Source: Chloroflexota bacterium
Lineage (GTDB): Bacteria; Chloroflexota; Limnocylindria; Limnocylindrales; CSP1-4
Direction of reading: 5' to 3'
Length of the DNA stretch: 12,945 nucleotides
NCBI GenBank assembly: GCA_017860675.1
Contig: JAGDMV010000030.1
Coordinates: 1 to 12,945, forward strand
Below the pieces are notes generated by a model. That model worked only from the letters and a program-made list of their open reading frames with translations. It searched no databases and was not told the origin of the DNA. Below are positions 1 to 7,054 of the stretch, piece after piece; the stretch's first letter is position 1, and each line of letters begins with the position of its first letter. Made by a program: the position numbers and the translations under genes.

Positions 1-827
1 CGTCGCCGGCGGCCAGTGGCTCGCCGAGCCCGAGCCCGTCGCCGTCCGCCAGCCCGTCGCCGTCCGCCAGCCCGTCGCCGGCTCCCAGCACCAGCCCGGC
101 GGCCTCGCCCGGCGCGTCACCGGCGATCTCGCCCGCGCCAACGGCGGCCCCCGGCGGCGTCACCCGAACAGGCGAGATCGGGGCCCTCGCGACGGCCCTG
201 GAGGACGAGCTCGGCCCGATCGAGTCCGAGCGCCTGCTGACCACCGTCGGCCCGGTGATCAGCTCGGAGCTCACCACCCAGGCGATGATCCTGGTGGCCG
301 TCGGCTCGATCGGCATCCTGCTCTGGATGACGTTCCGCTTCCGCGACTTCCGCTTCGGAGCGACCGCCGTCGCCGCTCTCGTCCACGACATCCTCGTGGT
401 CGTCGGCGCGTTCGCCATCCTGGGCACGCTGTTCGGGATCGAGATCGACGGCCTGTTCGTGACCGCGATGCTGACGATCATCGGCTTCTCGGTCCACGAC
501 ACGATCGTGGTCTACGACCGCATCCGCGAGAACCGCTCGCGGCACGCCGGGGAGAGTTTCTCGGCGATCGTCAACCATTCGATCCTCCAGACCCTGGCCC
601 GCTCGATCAACACCAGCGTGGTGGTCGTCCTGACCCTGATCGCCCTGCTGCTGTTCTCCGGCCCCTCCATCCGCAACTTCATCCTCGCCCTCCTGATCGG
701 CATCGTCTCGGGGACCTACTCCTCGATCTTCAACGCCGCCCCGCTGCTCACCGTCTGGGAGGAGTGGGAGGCGCGCCGCAGGAGCCGGGCATCGACCGGC
801 AGGCCGGCCCGACGGGCGACGACGTGA
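1..827 (+). CDS. secF: Protein translocase subunit SecF, C-terminal part (5' end cut by window)
   Basis: SecF works with SecD in the cytoplasmic membrane, using the proton-motive force to help SecYEG pull proteins across. The frame is open from base 3 with no stop, so the start lies upstream of the window. The visible protein begins with about 50 Ser/Pro/Ala/Thr-rich residues. It then enters the end of the first extracytoplasmic domain (VGPVISSEL, near base 246) and the membrane region. Family motifs are clear: VHDILVVVG in one helix, then GFSVHDTIVVYDRIREN (about bases 483-533), then QTLARSINTS, and a last helix ending SSIFNAAPLL. A short basic tail follows. Only the helices after the first domain are visible, so I cannot tell whether secF is separate or fused to secD. 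The low-complexity stretch is unusual for SecF. Identification is firm, the upstream extent unknown. Confidence 0.93.
   Translation, partial: SPAASGSPSPSPSPSASPSPSASPSPAPSTSPAASPGASPAISPAPTAAPGGVTRTGEIGALATALEDELGPIESERLLTTVGPVISSELTTQAMILVAVGSIGILLWMTFRFRDFRFGATAVAALVHDILVVVGAFAILGTLFGIEIDGLFVTAMLTIIGFSVHDTIVVYDRIRENRSRHAGESFSAIVNHSILQTLARSINTSVVVVLTLIALLLFSGPSIRNFILALLIGIVSGTYSSIFNAAPLLTVWEEWEARRRSRASTGRPARRATT
33..80 (+). repeat. 18-bp tandem repeat coding for Ser-Pro-Ser-Pro-Ser-Ala
   Basis: Two identical 18-base units (33-50 and 51-68) are followed by 12 matching bases of a third (69-80). The unit is a multiple of three, so copy-number change would keep the secF frame. It encodes SPSPSA in the low-complexity insert of SecF. 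Seen directly in the sequence. Slippage is an inference. Confidence 0.85.
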
Positions 828-891
828 CACGTGCGGCTCGGCGAAGTCGTCGCGAAGCCGCGGTGAAGCATCTCCCGGCATCCTGACTGGG

Positions 892-2634
892 ATGGTCGAG
901 CCGACCCTGCGCTGGCGCTACCCGGAACCCGGCTCGCCCGGGCTCGAGTACGTGGCCGCCGTCGCGGCCCACGGCGGCGGTGAGCGCCTGGCCCGGGTGC
1001 TGGCCCGTCGCGGCGTCGCGGCTGCCGAGCTCCCCTCGTTCTTCGGCCCGGCCGAGGCGGGGCTGCACGACCCGGGGCTGTTGCCCGACGCGCATCGAGC
1101 CGCGGAGCGGATCGCCCAGGCTCGCGCGCGGGGCGAGGGCGTGCTGGTCGTGGGCGACTTCGACGCCGACGGCCTGTGCGGTCTGGCGATCCTCGTCCGC
1201 TCGCTGCGAGACCTGGGGCTCGACGTCGTCGGGCACGTCCCCAGCCGCGCCGGCGACGGCCACGGCCTGTCGATGCGCTGCGTGGAGCTCGCCCGGTCCG
1301 GCGACCGGACGCTGATCGTCACCGTCGACACGGGAACGTCGAGCGGTGCCGAGATCGCCGCCGCCGCGGGGCAGGGGATCGACGTGATCGTGACCGACCA
1401 CCACCGCGTGCCCCTCGATCTGCCGCCGGCCGTCGCCGTGGTGAACCCGCATCGGCTCGACGCGCGCTACCCGGACCGGCGCCTGTCCGGGGCCGGCGTG
1501 GCCTTCCGCCTCGCCGGGCACCTGGCCGATCGTCTCGGCGGAAGCCGCGAGCTGGCGGCATCGCTGGCCGACCTGGCCGCCATCGGGACGGTGTCCGACG
1601 TGGCCCCGGTCCTGGGCGAGAACCGGGCGATCGCGCGCCTCGGGCTGGAGCGTCTCCGTGCCGACCCGCGGCCGGGCCTGGCTGCGCTGCTGGCGACCGC
1701 GGGGATCGACCCGCCGGCTGTCACCCTCGACACCGTCGCCTTCGTCATCGCCCCGCGCCTCAACGCGGCCGGCCGGGTTGGCGATGCCGACGACGCGGCC
1801 GCGCTCCTGCTCGAGGATGAGCCGGGACGGGCAGCCGATCTCGCCGGACGCCTCGAGGAGGCCAACCTGATCCGGCGCGAGCTGACGCGCACCGCCCTGG
1901 ACGGGGCACGCGCCACCCTGGCCGCGGAGCCGCCTGGCGACGGCGGGCCGGTCTTCGTCCGGGGATCGTGGCCGGTCGGCGTGATCGGGCTCGTTGCCGG
2001 CCGGCTGGCCGAGGAGCTGGCCCGGCCGGCGATCGTGGCCACCGAGACCGACGGGCTCCTCCGCGCTTCGTGCCGGGCCGGCGATGGGGTCGACCTGGCG
2101 GCCGCGCTCGAGGGCTGCTCGGACCTGCTCGCGCGGCACGGCGGCCACCGCTCGGCGGCGGGTTTCGAGGTGGCCGTCGAACGCTGGGACGAGGTCCGGA
2201 CCCGGCTCGGGGCGCTGCTGGCGGTGAGCGACACTGCTCCCGGACCGGTGCTCGAGGTGGATCTCGCCCTGCCCGCCACGAGCCTCGATTACGAGCTGCT
2301 CGGCGAGCTCGCCATGCTCGAGCCCACGGGGCCCGGGAACCCGGCGCCGGTGATCGCCGTCCACGAGCTGACCGTGACCCGCGTCCGTGCCGCCAACGGC
2401 GGCCATGCCCAGCTCACCCTCCGTCGCGAGCTCGATGTCGTCGACGCGATCGCCTTCGGGCGCGCCGACCTCGTCGACCGGCTCCTTCCCGGCGACCGGG
2501 TCGAGGTGGCGGCTCGCCTGGCCAGCCGCCGGTTCGGCGGTTTCGAGTCGCTCCAGCTCGAGGTCCTCGACGTCGGCAGCGTCGGCTCGTCAGTGCCCGC
2601 CACGGCCGCGGCCCCGGTGGAGGCGGTCCCGTGA
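892..2634 (+). CDS. recJ: Single-stranded-DNA-specific exonuclease RecJ
   Basis: RecJ degrades single-stranded DNA 5' to 3' in recombination and mismatch or base-excision repair. The 580-residue protein shows the DHH phosphoesterase core in order. These are motif I GDFDADG (D89, D91, D93), VDTG (D146), the VTDHH motif (D169, H170, H171), VVNPHR, LSGAGVAFRL, AIGTVSDVAPVLGENR and APRLNAAGR. The DHHA1 part follows, with VGVIGLVAGRLAEE and GGHRSAAGF (G417-H419), which binds the nucleic acid. The C-terminal OB-like part contains LEPTGPGNPAP (from about residue 476). The length is at the short end for RecJ, which is normal for forms without extra C-terminal domains. The ATG at 892 gives an N-terminus matching the family, though no strong Shine-Dalgarno is visible. 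The stop overlaps the next gene's GTG by 4 bases, suggesting translational coupling. Confidence 0.95.
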   Translation: MVEPTLRWRYPEPGSPGLEYVAAVAAHGGGERLARVLARRGVAAAELPSFFGPAEAGLHDPGLLPDAHRAAERIAQARARGEGVLVVGDFDADGLCGLAILVRSLRDLGLDVVGHVPSRAGDGHGLSMRCVELARSGDRTLIVTVDTGTSSGAEIAAAAGQGIDVIVTDHHRVPLDLPPAVAVVNPHRLDARYPDRRLSGAGVAFRLAGHLADRLGGSRELAASLADLAAIGTVSDVAPVLGENRAIARLGLERLRADPRPGLAALLATAGIDPPAVTLDTVAFVIAPRLNAAGRVGDADDAAALLLEDEPGRAADLAGRLEEANLIRRELTRTALDGARATLAAEPPGDGGPVFVRGSWPVGVIGLVAGRLAEELARPAIVATETDGLLRASCRAGDGVDLAAALEGCSDLLARHGGHRSAAGFEVAVERWDEVRTRLGALLAVSDTAPGPVLEVDLALPATSLDYELLGELAMLEPTGPGNPAPVIAVHELTVTRVRAANGGHAQLTLRRELDVVDAIAFGRADLVDRLLPGDRVEVAARLASRRFGGFESLQLEVLDVGSVGSSVPATAAAPVEAVP

Positions 2635-3902
2635 ACCGCCGGACTTCGAGCGCACGCGGCCCCCGCCGGACGACCGGCGACCCCTACCGGCTCGGCCAGG
2701 TCCGGCCGTTCCTGGCGCCGATCCTGGCGACCGTCGGGCTGGTGCTGGTCGGCGTGCTGACGCTCTCGGTCCTCGGCGGGCACATCCCGTTCCTGCCGGC
2801 TCGCGGGGAAGACCCGGGCGTGGTCGAGCCAGGGACGACACCCCGGCCGGGCGCCCCGTCGATCCAGCCGCACCGGACGCCTTCCCCGAGCGCCCCGGTG
2901 GAAGTCAACCCCGAGGTCGTGATCGACGGCAAGATCGTGTACGCGAAGGCCGGCAACCTCTGGATCCAGGAGGGCAGGGAGGCGCGCCAGCTGACCAACA
3001 CCGGGCGCGACTCGCAGCCCGCCTGGTCGGCCGATGGGGAGTGGATCTACTTCATCGACACGCGGCGCACGCGGGCCAAGTTCTTCGTGGCCCAGGCGCT
3101 CCGCGGGTACGAGCTCTACTACCCGATCCTGTCGCGGGTCAAGTCGGATGGCACCAGCCGCCAGGCGCTCCTGTCGGGGCTGTACAAGGGTAGCGGCTCG
3201 CAGCGCTGGTTCTACTTCATCCGCCAGCCAGCCCCGGCACCGAACGGCCGCACGATCGCGATCGTGTCGGACGGGCCTGACCCGACGCGGCGTGATGTCG
3301 TCCTCCAGACGTACGACGTGAAGACGAAGAAGATGACCCGCGTGCCCGTCACCGAGCAAGCGCCGCTCGGGCACCAGGACCCGAGCTGGCGCCCCGATGG
3401 CAAGCTCCTCGTGTACGTCAGGAACGGGCGAGATGCCGGCCGCGGCGCGCCGGAGATCTTCCGCTATGACCCGAAGACGAAGCGGGCCAGGGCCATGTCC
3501 GGCCCCGGCTACACCGAGCCGGTCTACTCGCCCGACGGGCGCTACCTGGCGGCCACGCGGACGACCTCGTTCGGCACCGACGTGGTCGTCCTCGACGCGG
3601 GCACGGGCGGCGAGATCCTGCGGGTGACCTCCGACGAGCACTCATGGGGCGCGGCCTGGTCCCCGGACGGGACCAAGCTGGCGTTCCTCCGGCTCGCTGG
3701 CAGCAACGTCGACCTCCAGCTGGCCACCCTCAGCGGCTCCGGGGGCTCGCTTGCCGTCGAGTCGATCGAGTCGCTCACCGAGTTCAGCGGCCTGGACCCA
3801 ACCTCGCGCCCGTCGTGGTGGGGGCCGCGGCCCACGCCGGCGGCGACGCCCGTTCCCTCCGGCGAGAGCCCCGAGCCCGCATCGCCGAGCCCTGAGCCCT
3901 GA
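2631..3902 (+). CDS. Membrane-anchored TolB-like beta-propeller (PD40/WD40-like) protein
   Basis: This 423-residue protein is probably held in the membrane by one N-terminal helix (about residues 27-50), after a basic, Arg-rich start. A Pro/Ser/Thr-rich linker (about 60-92) then leads to an extracytoplasmic propeller (about 98-395). Blade motifs of the W/Y-S-P-D-G type recur: PAWSADGEWIYFID (130-143), APNGRTIAIVSD (203-214), PSWRPDGKLLVYVR (251-264), PVYSPDGRYLAATR (297-310) and AAWSPDGTKLAFLR (341-354). The last 25 or so residues are Pro/Ser/Glu-rich. It lacks the N-terminal domain of proteobacterial TolB, so this is not a Tol-Pal component. The ligand or role is not evident. The GTG at 2631 is chosen because it overlaps the recJ stop as GTGA. 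The open frame extends upstream only as a shadow of recJ. Confidence 0.82.
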   Translation: MNRRTSSARGPRRTTGDPYRLGQVRPFLAPILATVGLVLVGVLTLSVLGGHIPFLPARGEDPGVVEPGTTPRPGAPSIQPHRTPSPSAPVEVNPEVVIDGKIVYAKAGNLWIQEGREARQLTNTGRDSQPAWSADGEWIYFIDTRRTRAKFFVAQALRGYELYYPILSRVKSDGTSRQALLSGLYKGSGSQRWFYFIRQPAPAPNGRTIAIVSDGPDPTRRDVVLQTYDVKTKKMTRVPVTEQAPLGHQDPSWRPDGKLLVYVRNGRDAGRGAPEIFRYDPKTKRARAMSGPGYTEPVYSPDGRYLAATRTTSFGTDVVVLDAGTGGEILRVTSDEHSWGAAWSPDGTKLAFLRLAGSNVDLQLATLSGSGGSLAVESIESLTEFSGLDPTSRPSWWGPRPTPAATPVPSGESPEPASPSPEP

Positions 3903-3906
3903 CCCC

Positions 3907-3912
3907 GGAGGA
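3907..3912 (+). promoter_or_regulatory. Ribosome binding site of pyrF
   Basis: GGAGGA ends 3 bases before the ATG at 3916. It fixes that start over the longer open frame upstream, which runs through the end of the beta-propeller gene. Confidence 0.75.
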
Positions 3913-3915
3913 CCG

Positions 3916-4791
3916 ATGGCAACCTACCTCGAGCGACTCGCGGCCCGGGCCGCGGCGACCGGCAGCGTCCTCTGCGTCGGCATCGACCCCGACCCTGGCG
4001 CGCTCCCGGCCGGCTTCTCGCCCGACGTCGCCGGCGTCGAGCGGTTCGCCCGACTCCTGGTCGAGGCCAGCGTGCCGGTGGCGACCGCCTTCAAGCCGAA
4101 CGTGGCCTTCTTCGAGGCCCTCGGCTCGGCGGGGGTGGCTGCCCTCGAGCGGGTCCGGGCGGCAATCCCGGCCGGCATCCCTGTCATCGCCGACGTGAAG
4201 CGAGGTGACATCGAGTCCACGGTGGCCCGCCAGGCCGTGGCCCTCTTCGACGGGCTCGGGGTCGACGCGGTCACGGCCAACCCGTACCTCGGGCTCCGCG
4301 CGCTGGACGCGTTCGTCGAGCGCGACGACCGGTTCGCCTACGTCCTCTGCCGGACCTCGAACCCCGGGGCGGGTGAGCTCCAGGACCTGGCGGTCGCGGC
4401 CGAGCCGGCGACCGGGGCGCCTGTCGAGGCGCTCCACCGCCGCGTCGCCAGGCGGATCGCCGAGAGCGGTCTGGGCGCCAGGGCCGGACTCGTGGTCGGT
4501 GCGACCGCTCCCGCCGAGCTGGCTTCGATCCGGGAGCTCGTGCCCGGCCTCGCCTTCCTCGTGCCCGGTGTCGGGGCGCAGGGCGGCGACGTGGAGGCCG
4601 TGCTCGCGTCCGGGCGGGCTCTCGTGGCGCCCGCGGGCGGGCGGCCCGGGGGAGGGCTGCTCGTCAACGTGTCGCGCGGGATCAGCGCCGCGGCGTCCCG
4701 AACCGCGGAGGGCGGCATCGTGGCCGATCCCGGCCAGCTCCTGGCAGACGCCGCCCGCGTCTGGGCGTCCAGGCTCCCTGTGCTATCGTAG
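3916..4791 (+). CDS. pyrF: Orotidine-5'-phosphate decarboxylase, type 2
   Basis: PyrF converts orotidine 5'-monophosphate to UMP, the last step of de novo pyrimidine nucleotide synthesis, in the cytoplasm. The 291-residue protein has the TIM-barrel signatures of the longer (type 2) subfamily. These are CVGIDPDP near the start, FKPNVAFFE with K60, the catalytic Asp-Lys-Asp tetrad loop ADVKRGDIEST (D93, K95, D98), VTANPYLG, and the phosphate-binding end FLVPGVGAQGGD. The start at 3916 is supported by the adjacent GGAGGA and by the family N-terminus. It begins 13 bases after the beta-propeller stop, so the two probably share a transcript with recJ. No other pyr gene is in the window, so pyrF is detached from any pyrimidine operon here. 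Confidence 0.94.
   Translation: MATYLERLAARAAATGSVLCVGIDPDPGALPAGFSPDVAGVERFARLLVEASVPVATAFKPNVAFFEALGSAGVAALERVRAAIPAGIPVIADVKRGDIESTVARQAVALFDGLGVDAVTANPYLGLRALDAFVERDDRFAYVLCRTSNPGAGELQDLAVAAEPATGAPVEALHRRVARRIAESGLGARAGLVVGATAPAELASIRELVPGLAFLVPGVGAQGGDVEAVLASGRALVAPAGGRPGGGLLVNVSRGISAAASRTAEGGIVADPGQLLADAARVWASRLPVLS
4779..4789 (+). promoter_or_regulatory. Probable extended -10 promoter for tatA-tatC
   Basis: TGTGCTATCGT carries TG-N followed by the hexamer TATCGT (4784-4789), overlapping the pyrF stop codon. The same TGTGCTA core appears before secG and before the tRNA. No clear -35 is seen. The predicted transcript start near 4796 would leave a leader of about 53 bases before tatA. 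Confidence 0.55.
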
Positions 4792-4820
4792 GTCGCCGGG
4801 CGGGCGACCTGCGTCGCCCG
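4790..4820 (+). promoter_or_regulatory. Two mutually exclusive hairpins in the tatA leader
   Basis: AGGTCGCC (4790-4797) pairs perfectly with GGCGACCT (4803-4810), loop of 5. CGGGCGAC (4801-4808) pairs perfectly with GTCGCCCG (4813-4820), loop of 4. The middle segment is shared, so only one 8-bp stem can form at a time. There is no T-run after either stem, so a classic intrinsic terminator is not supported. The structure is visible by eye, and a function (pyrF transcript end or tatA leader control) is inference. Confidence 0.5.
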
Positions 4821-4831
4821 GATGGCGCCGC

Positions 4832-4839
4832 GAAGAGGA
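4832..4839 (+). promoter_or_regulatory. Ribosome binding site that decides the tatA start
   Basis: GAAGAGGA lies 9 bases before the ATG at 4849. An in-frame ATG at 4822 lies upstream of this site and would add nine atypical residues, so 4849 is preferred. Confidence 0.65.
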
Positions 4840-4848
4840 CAGTCCACG

Positions 4849-5301
4849 ATGCCGAACATCGGCGTGCCCGAGCTGGTCATCATCCTGGTGATCGCCCTGC
4901 TCGTCCTGGGGCCGGGCCGGCTGCCCAGCGTGGCCCAGTCGCTCGGCAAGAGCATCCGCGAGTTCCGCAAGGCCGCCACCGACGTCCAGGAGGCCGCCTC
5001 GCTCGACGTCACGCCGCCCGCCGCACCTCCCGCGCAGGCCGCCCAGCCAACCCTGGCCGCTCCACCGGCGCCGATCGTGCCCGCCGCCCCGGCGCCCGCC
5101 CCCGTCGTGGCGCCTTCGGTCGCGCCGGCGGAGGCAGCCGCCCCGGTCGCCTCCCTGCCGGTCGACCAGCCCGTGCCGGCCGCTGTGCCTGCGCCGAACA
5201 CCCTCGCCGGGGCGGCCGAGCCCAACGTCCTGTCCAGCCCGGTCGAGCCGGCCGCGCCAGCCGGCGAACCGGTCGCCCCGGCCGGCGAGCCGCAGCCATA
5301 G
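4849..5301 (+). CDS. tatA: Sec-independent protein translocase TatA/TatB-family protein with long Pro/Ala tail
   Basis: TatA-family proteins form the pore or assembly part of the twin-arginine translocase, which exports folded proteins. The N-terminus MPNIGVPELVIILVIALLVL is one short membrane helix. It is followed by the hinge L20-G21-P22-G-R-L-P and an amphipathic helix (SLGKSIREFRKAA, about 31-43). The amphipathic helix reads like TatA. The hinge LGP in place of the usual Phe-Gly resembles TatB, so one protein may serve both roles, because no separate tatB is seen between it and tatC. Residues from about 55 to 150 are an almost pure Pro/Ala/Val tail, much longer than the conserved core. 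The ATG at 4849 fits the ribosome site and family start. tatC follows 24 bases downstream. Confidence 0.9.
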   Translation: MPNIGVPELVIILVIALLVLGPGRLPSVAQSLGKSIREFRKAATDVQEAASLDVTPPAAPPAQAAQPTLAAPPAPIVPAAPAPAPVVAPSVAPAEAAAPVASLPVDQPVPAAVPAPNTLAGAAEPNVLSSPVEPAAPAGEPVAPAGEPQP

Positions 5302-5325
5302 CTGCCGGCCGCCCGGTGCGCGGCC

Positions 5326-6111
5326 GTGGCTGACCCCGACCCCGTCGACGGCTCCCTCGCGCCCCCGCGCGACGATCCCGCGCCCCCCGCGGCGCCCGAG
5401 GAGGCCGGGGAGGACGGAAAGGTCATGTCGCTCGTCGACCACCTGGCCGAGCTGCGGCGCAGGATCGCGATCGCGCTGCTGGCCGTGGCCGCCGGGACCG
5501 TGGTCGGCTTCATCCTCGCTCCCCGGATCCTCGACGTTCTCAAGGCACCCTACGGCGCGGATCCGCTCATCCTGCTCGCCCCGGGAGAGGGCTTCTTCAT
5601 CTACCTCAAGATCGCGCTCGTGACCGGGGTCGTGCTGGGCATGCCGGTGATCCTCTGGCAGCTGTGGCGGTTCATCTCGCCCGGCCTGACCCGCCAGGAG
5701 CGCCGGCTGGCGAGGCCGTGGGTGCCGCTCGCCCTCGTCTTCTTCGTCCTGGGGGTGGGGCTGGCCTACTTCGTCCTGCCGTACGCGGTCGCCTTCCTGG
5801 GCAGCTTCGGGCAGGGCGGCGCGCTGCAGAACGCCTGGACGGCCGATGGCTACTTCGGCTTCGTGGCCATGATGTTCCTGGCCTTCGGCCTGGTCATGCA
5901 GTACCCGATCGTCCTCGTCCTGCTGTCGAAGGTCGGAATCGTCACCAGCGAGCGCCTGCGGAGCTCGCGTCGCCTCGTCATCGTGGTGATCGCGGTGGTG
6001 GCGGCGGTGGCCACGCCGGGCGGCGACATCATCAGCCCGCTGGCCCTCGGGGTCACCATGTACGCGCTCTACGAACTGTCCATCTTCCTGGTCCGGGCCG
6101 GTGGCCACTGA
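5326..6111 (+). CDS. tatC: Sec-independent protein translocase TatC
   Basis: TatC is the six-helix membrane receptor that recognises twin-arginine signal peptides. Family features in the 261-residue protein are the MSLVDHLAELRRR signature (H39, E42, R44) just before helix 1, WRFISPGLTRQE (P119, G120, E125) in the first outer region, MQYPIVLVLL, and ATPGGDIISPLALGVTMYALYELSI at the end (P231, D234, E250). The GTG at 5326 gives a 33-residue acidic, Pro-rich cytoplasmic extension. A later in-frame ATG at 5425, preceded by GGAAAGG only 2 bases away, would give a protein starting at the family signature. I keep the longer form because the extension codons are as GC-biased at third positions as the rest, but the start is uncertain. 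It pairs with tatA as a minimal Tat system. Confidence 0.9.
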   Translation: MADPDPVDGSLAPPRDDPAPPAAPEEAGEDGKVMSLVDHLAELRRRIAIALLAVAAGTVVGFILAPRILDVLKAPYGADPLILLAPGEGFFIYLKIALVTGVVLGMPVILWQLWRFISPGLTRQERRLARPWVPLALVFFVLGVGLAYFVLPYAVAFLGSFGQGGALQNAWTADGYFGFVAMMFLAFGLVMQYPIVLVLLSKVGIVTSERLRSSRRLVIVVIAVVAAVATPGGDIISPLALGVTMYALYELSIFLVRAGGH

Positions 6112-6133
6112 GCTGCCGGCGGCGGGGCAAGCG

Positions 6134-6139
6134 TAGACT
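6134..6139 (+). promoter_or_regulatory. Putative -10 of a leaderless rapZ transcript
   Basis: TAGACT (TANNNT form) ends exactly 6 bases before the rapZ ATG at 6146, and no Shine-Dalgarno lies between. This is the spacing expected when transcription begins at or next to the A of the start codon. There is no TG extension and no clear -35, so the call rests on position and the TANNNT pattern. Confidence 0.45.
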
Positions 6140-6145
6140 GGCTTC

Positions 6146-7054
6146 ATGGACAGCACGGCCGGCTCCGCCGCCCCCGATGCGGTACAGGCCGGCCAGCACG
6201 TCGTCGTCATCTCCGGCCTGTCGGGCGCGGGCAAGACCGCGACCGCCAAGGTGTTCGAGGACCTCGGCTACAGGTGCGTGGACAACCTGCCCGGCGAGCT
6301 GCTGGCCGACCTGGCCGAGCTGATCTCGCGCGAGCCCGGGCGGTTCCAGCGGGTGGCGATCGTGCTCGACGCACGGGCCGGGGACGTCCTCCTCGCCTTC
6401 GCCGCCATCCGCGGCGCGCTGGAGGGCCGGGGGATCCGGCCCCAGGTCTTCTTCCTCGAGGCGCGCGACGAGATTCTCATCCGCCGATTCTCCGAGACAC
6501 GTCACCGCCACCCGCTCGAATCGGAGCGCGGGATCGCCGACTCGATCGCGGCCGAGCGCCGCCTGCTCGAGCCGGTGCGCGAGGAGGCGGACGTGGTGGT
6601 GGACACGTCCGAGCTGCCGCCGCGCGACCTGAAGGCGCTCATCTTCGCCCAGCTGTGGGCGCCGGTCGAGCCGGACCGGATGGCCATCCAGCTCATCAGC
6701 TTCGGCTTCAAGATGGGCCTGCCCCCGGAGGCGGACATCGTCCTCGACGTCCGCTTCCTGCAGAACCCGTACTACGTGCCCGGCCTCCGGCCGCTGTCCG
6801 GCCTGACCCCGGAGGTTCGTGCCCACGTCCTCGCCCAGCCGCTGGCCGGGGCCTTCCTCGACGGAGCCGAGGGGCTGCTGGTCGAGACGATCCCCGCCTA
6901 CCTGGCCGAGGGCAAGACGCGGCTCACCATCGGCCTGGGCTGCACCGGCGGCTATCACCGCTCGATCGTCCTGGCCGAGGAGCTCGCGGGGCGCCTGCGG
7001 GCGCACGACTTCGGGCCGGTGAGCGTGCTCCACCGCGAGCTCGAGACCGCATGA
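6146..7054 (+). CDS. rapZ: RNase adapter RapZ-type P-loop nucleotide-binding protein
   Basis: RapZ (YvcJ) family proteins bind nucleotides. In Escherichia coli RapZ senses glucosamine-6-phosphate and guides RNase E to a small RNA controlling glmS. Outside enterobacteria the partner RNA is usually unknown. The 302-residue protein has Walker A GLSGAGKT (24-31), a VDNLP stretch after it, IVLDARAGD (Walker B-like), the SETRHRHPL segment, and the conserved C-terminal domain. That domain holds SFGFKMGLPPEADIVLDVRFLQNPYY and the GLGCTGGYHRS signature. The start at 6146 adds about 17 residues before the first strand. Translation would need no leader. Its stop overlaps the yvcK start as ATGA, the usual coupling in the rapZ-yvcK-whiA cluster of Gram-positive-type bacteria. 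Confidence 0.94.
   Translation: MDSTAGSAAPDAVQAGQHVVVISGLSGAGKTATAKVFEDLGYRCVDNLPGELLADLAELISREPGRFQRVAIVLDARAGDVLLAFAAIRGALEGRGIRPQVFFLEARDEILIRRFSETRHRHPLESERGIADSIAAERRLLEPVREEADVVVDTSELPPRDLKALIFAQLWAPVEPDRMAIQLISFGFKMGLPPEADIVLDVRFLQNPYYVPGLRPLSGLTPEVRAHVLAQPLAGAFLDGAEGLLVETIPAYLAEGKTRLTIGLGCTGGYHRSIVLAEELAGRLRAHDFGPVSVLHRELETA

Noticed and set aside
33..80. Possible CRISPR array or mobile-element repeat
   Set aside because: Units are 18 bases, directly adjacent without spacers, in frame in secF, and stop after under three copies.
828..891. Promoter or terminator between secF and recJ
   Set aside because: Only a 5-bp inverted repeat (CGGCT/AGCCG) and no convincing -10 could be seen in the 64 bases.
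748..2406. Long open frame on the minus strand opposite recJ (552 codons)
   Set aside because: Its product is low-complexity and Arg/Gly/Asp-rich with no motif, a typical antisense shadow in GC-rich DNA. recJ on the plus strand has all its family motifs.
1968..2630. N-terminal extension of the beta-propeller gene into recJ
   Set aside because: The upstream 221 codons are Arg/Gly-rich shadow of recJ. The GTG at 2631 places a basic region and membrane helix correctly.
4822..4848. Upstream ATG for tatA
   Set aside because: It precedes the ribosome binding site and would put nine charged or polar residues before the family N-terminus.
6274..7050. N-terminal extension of yvcK across rapZ
   Set aside because: The extra codons are an out-of-frame reading of rapZ. 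The ATGA overlap at 7051 is the natural start.
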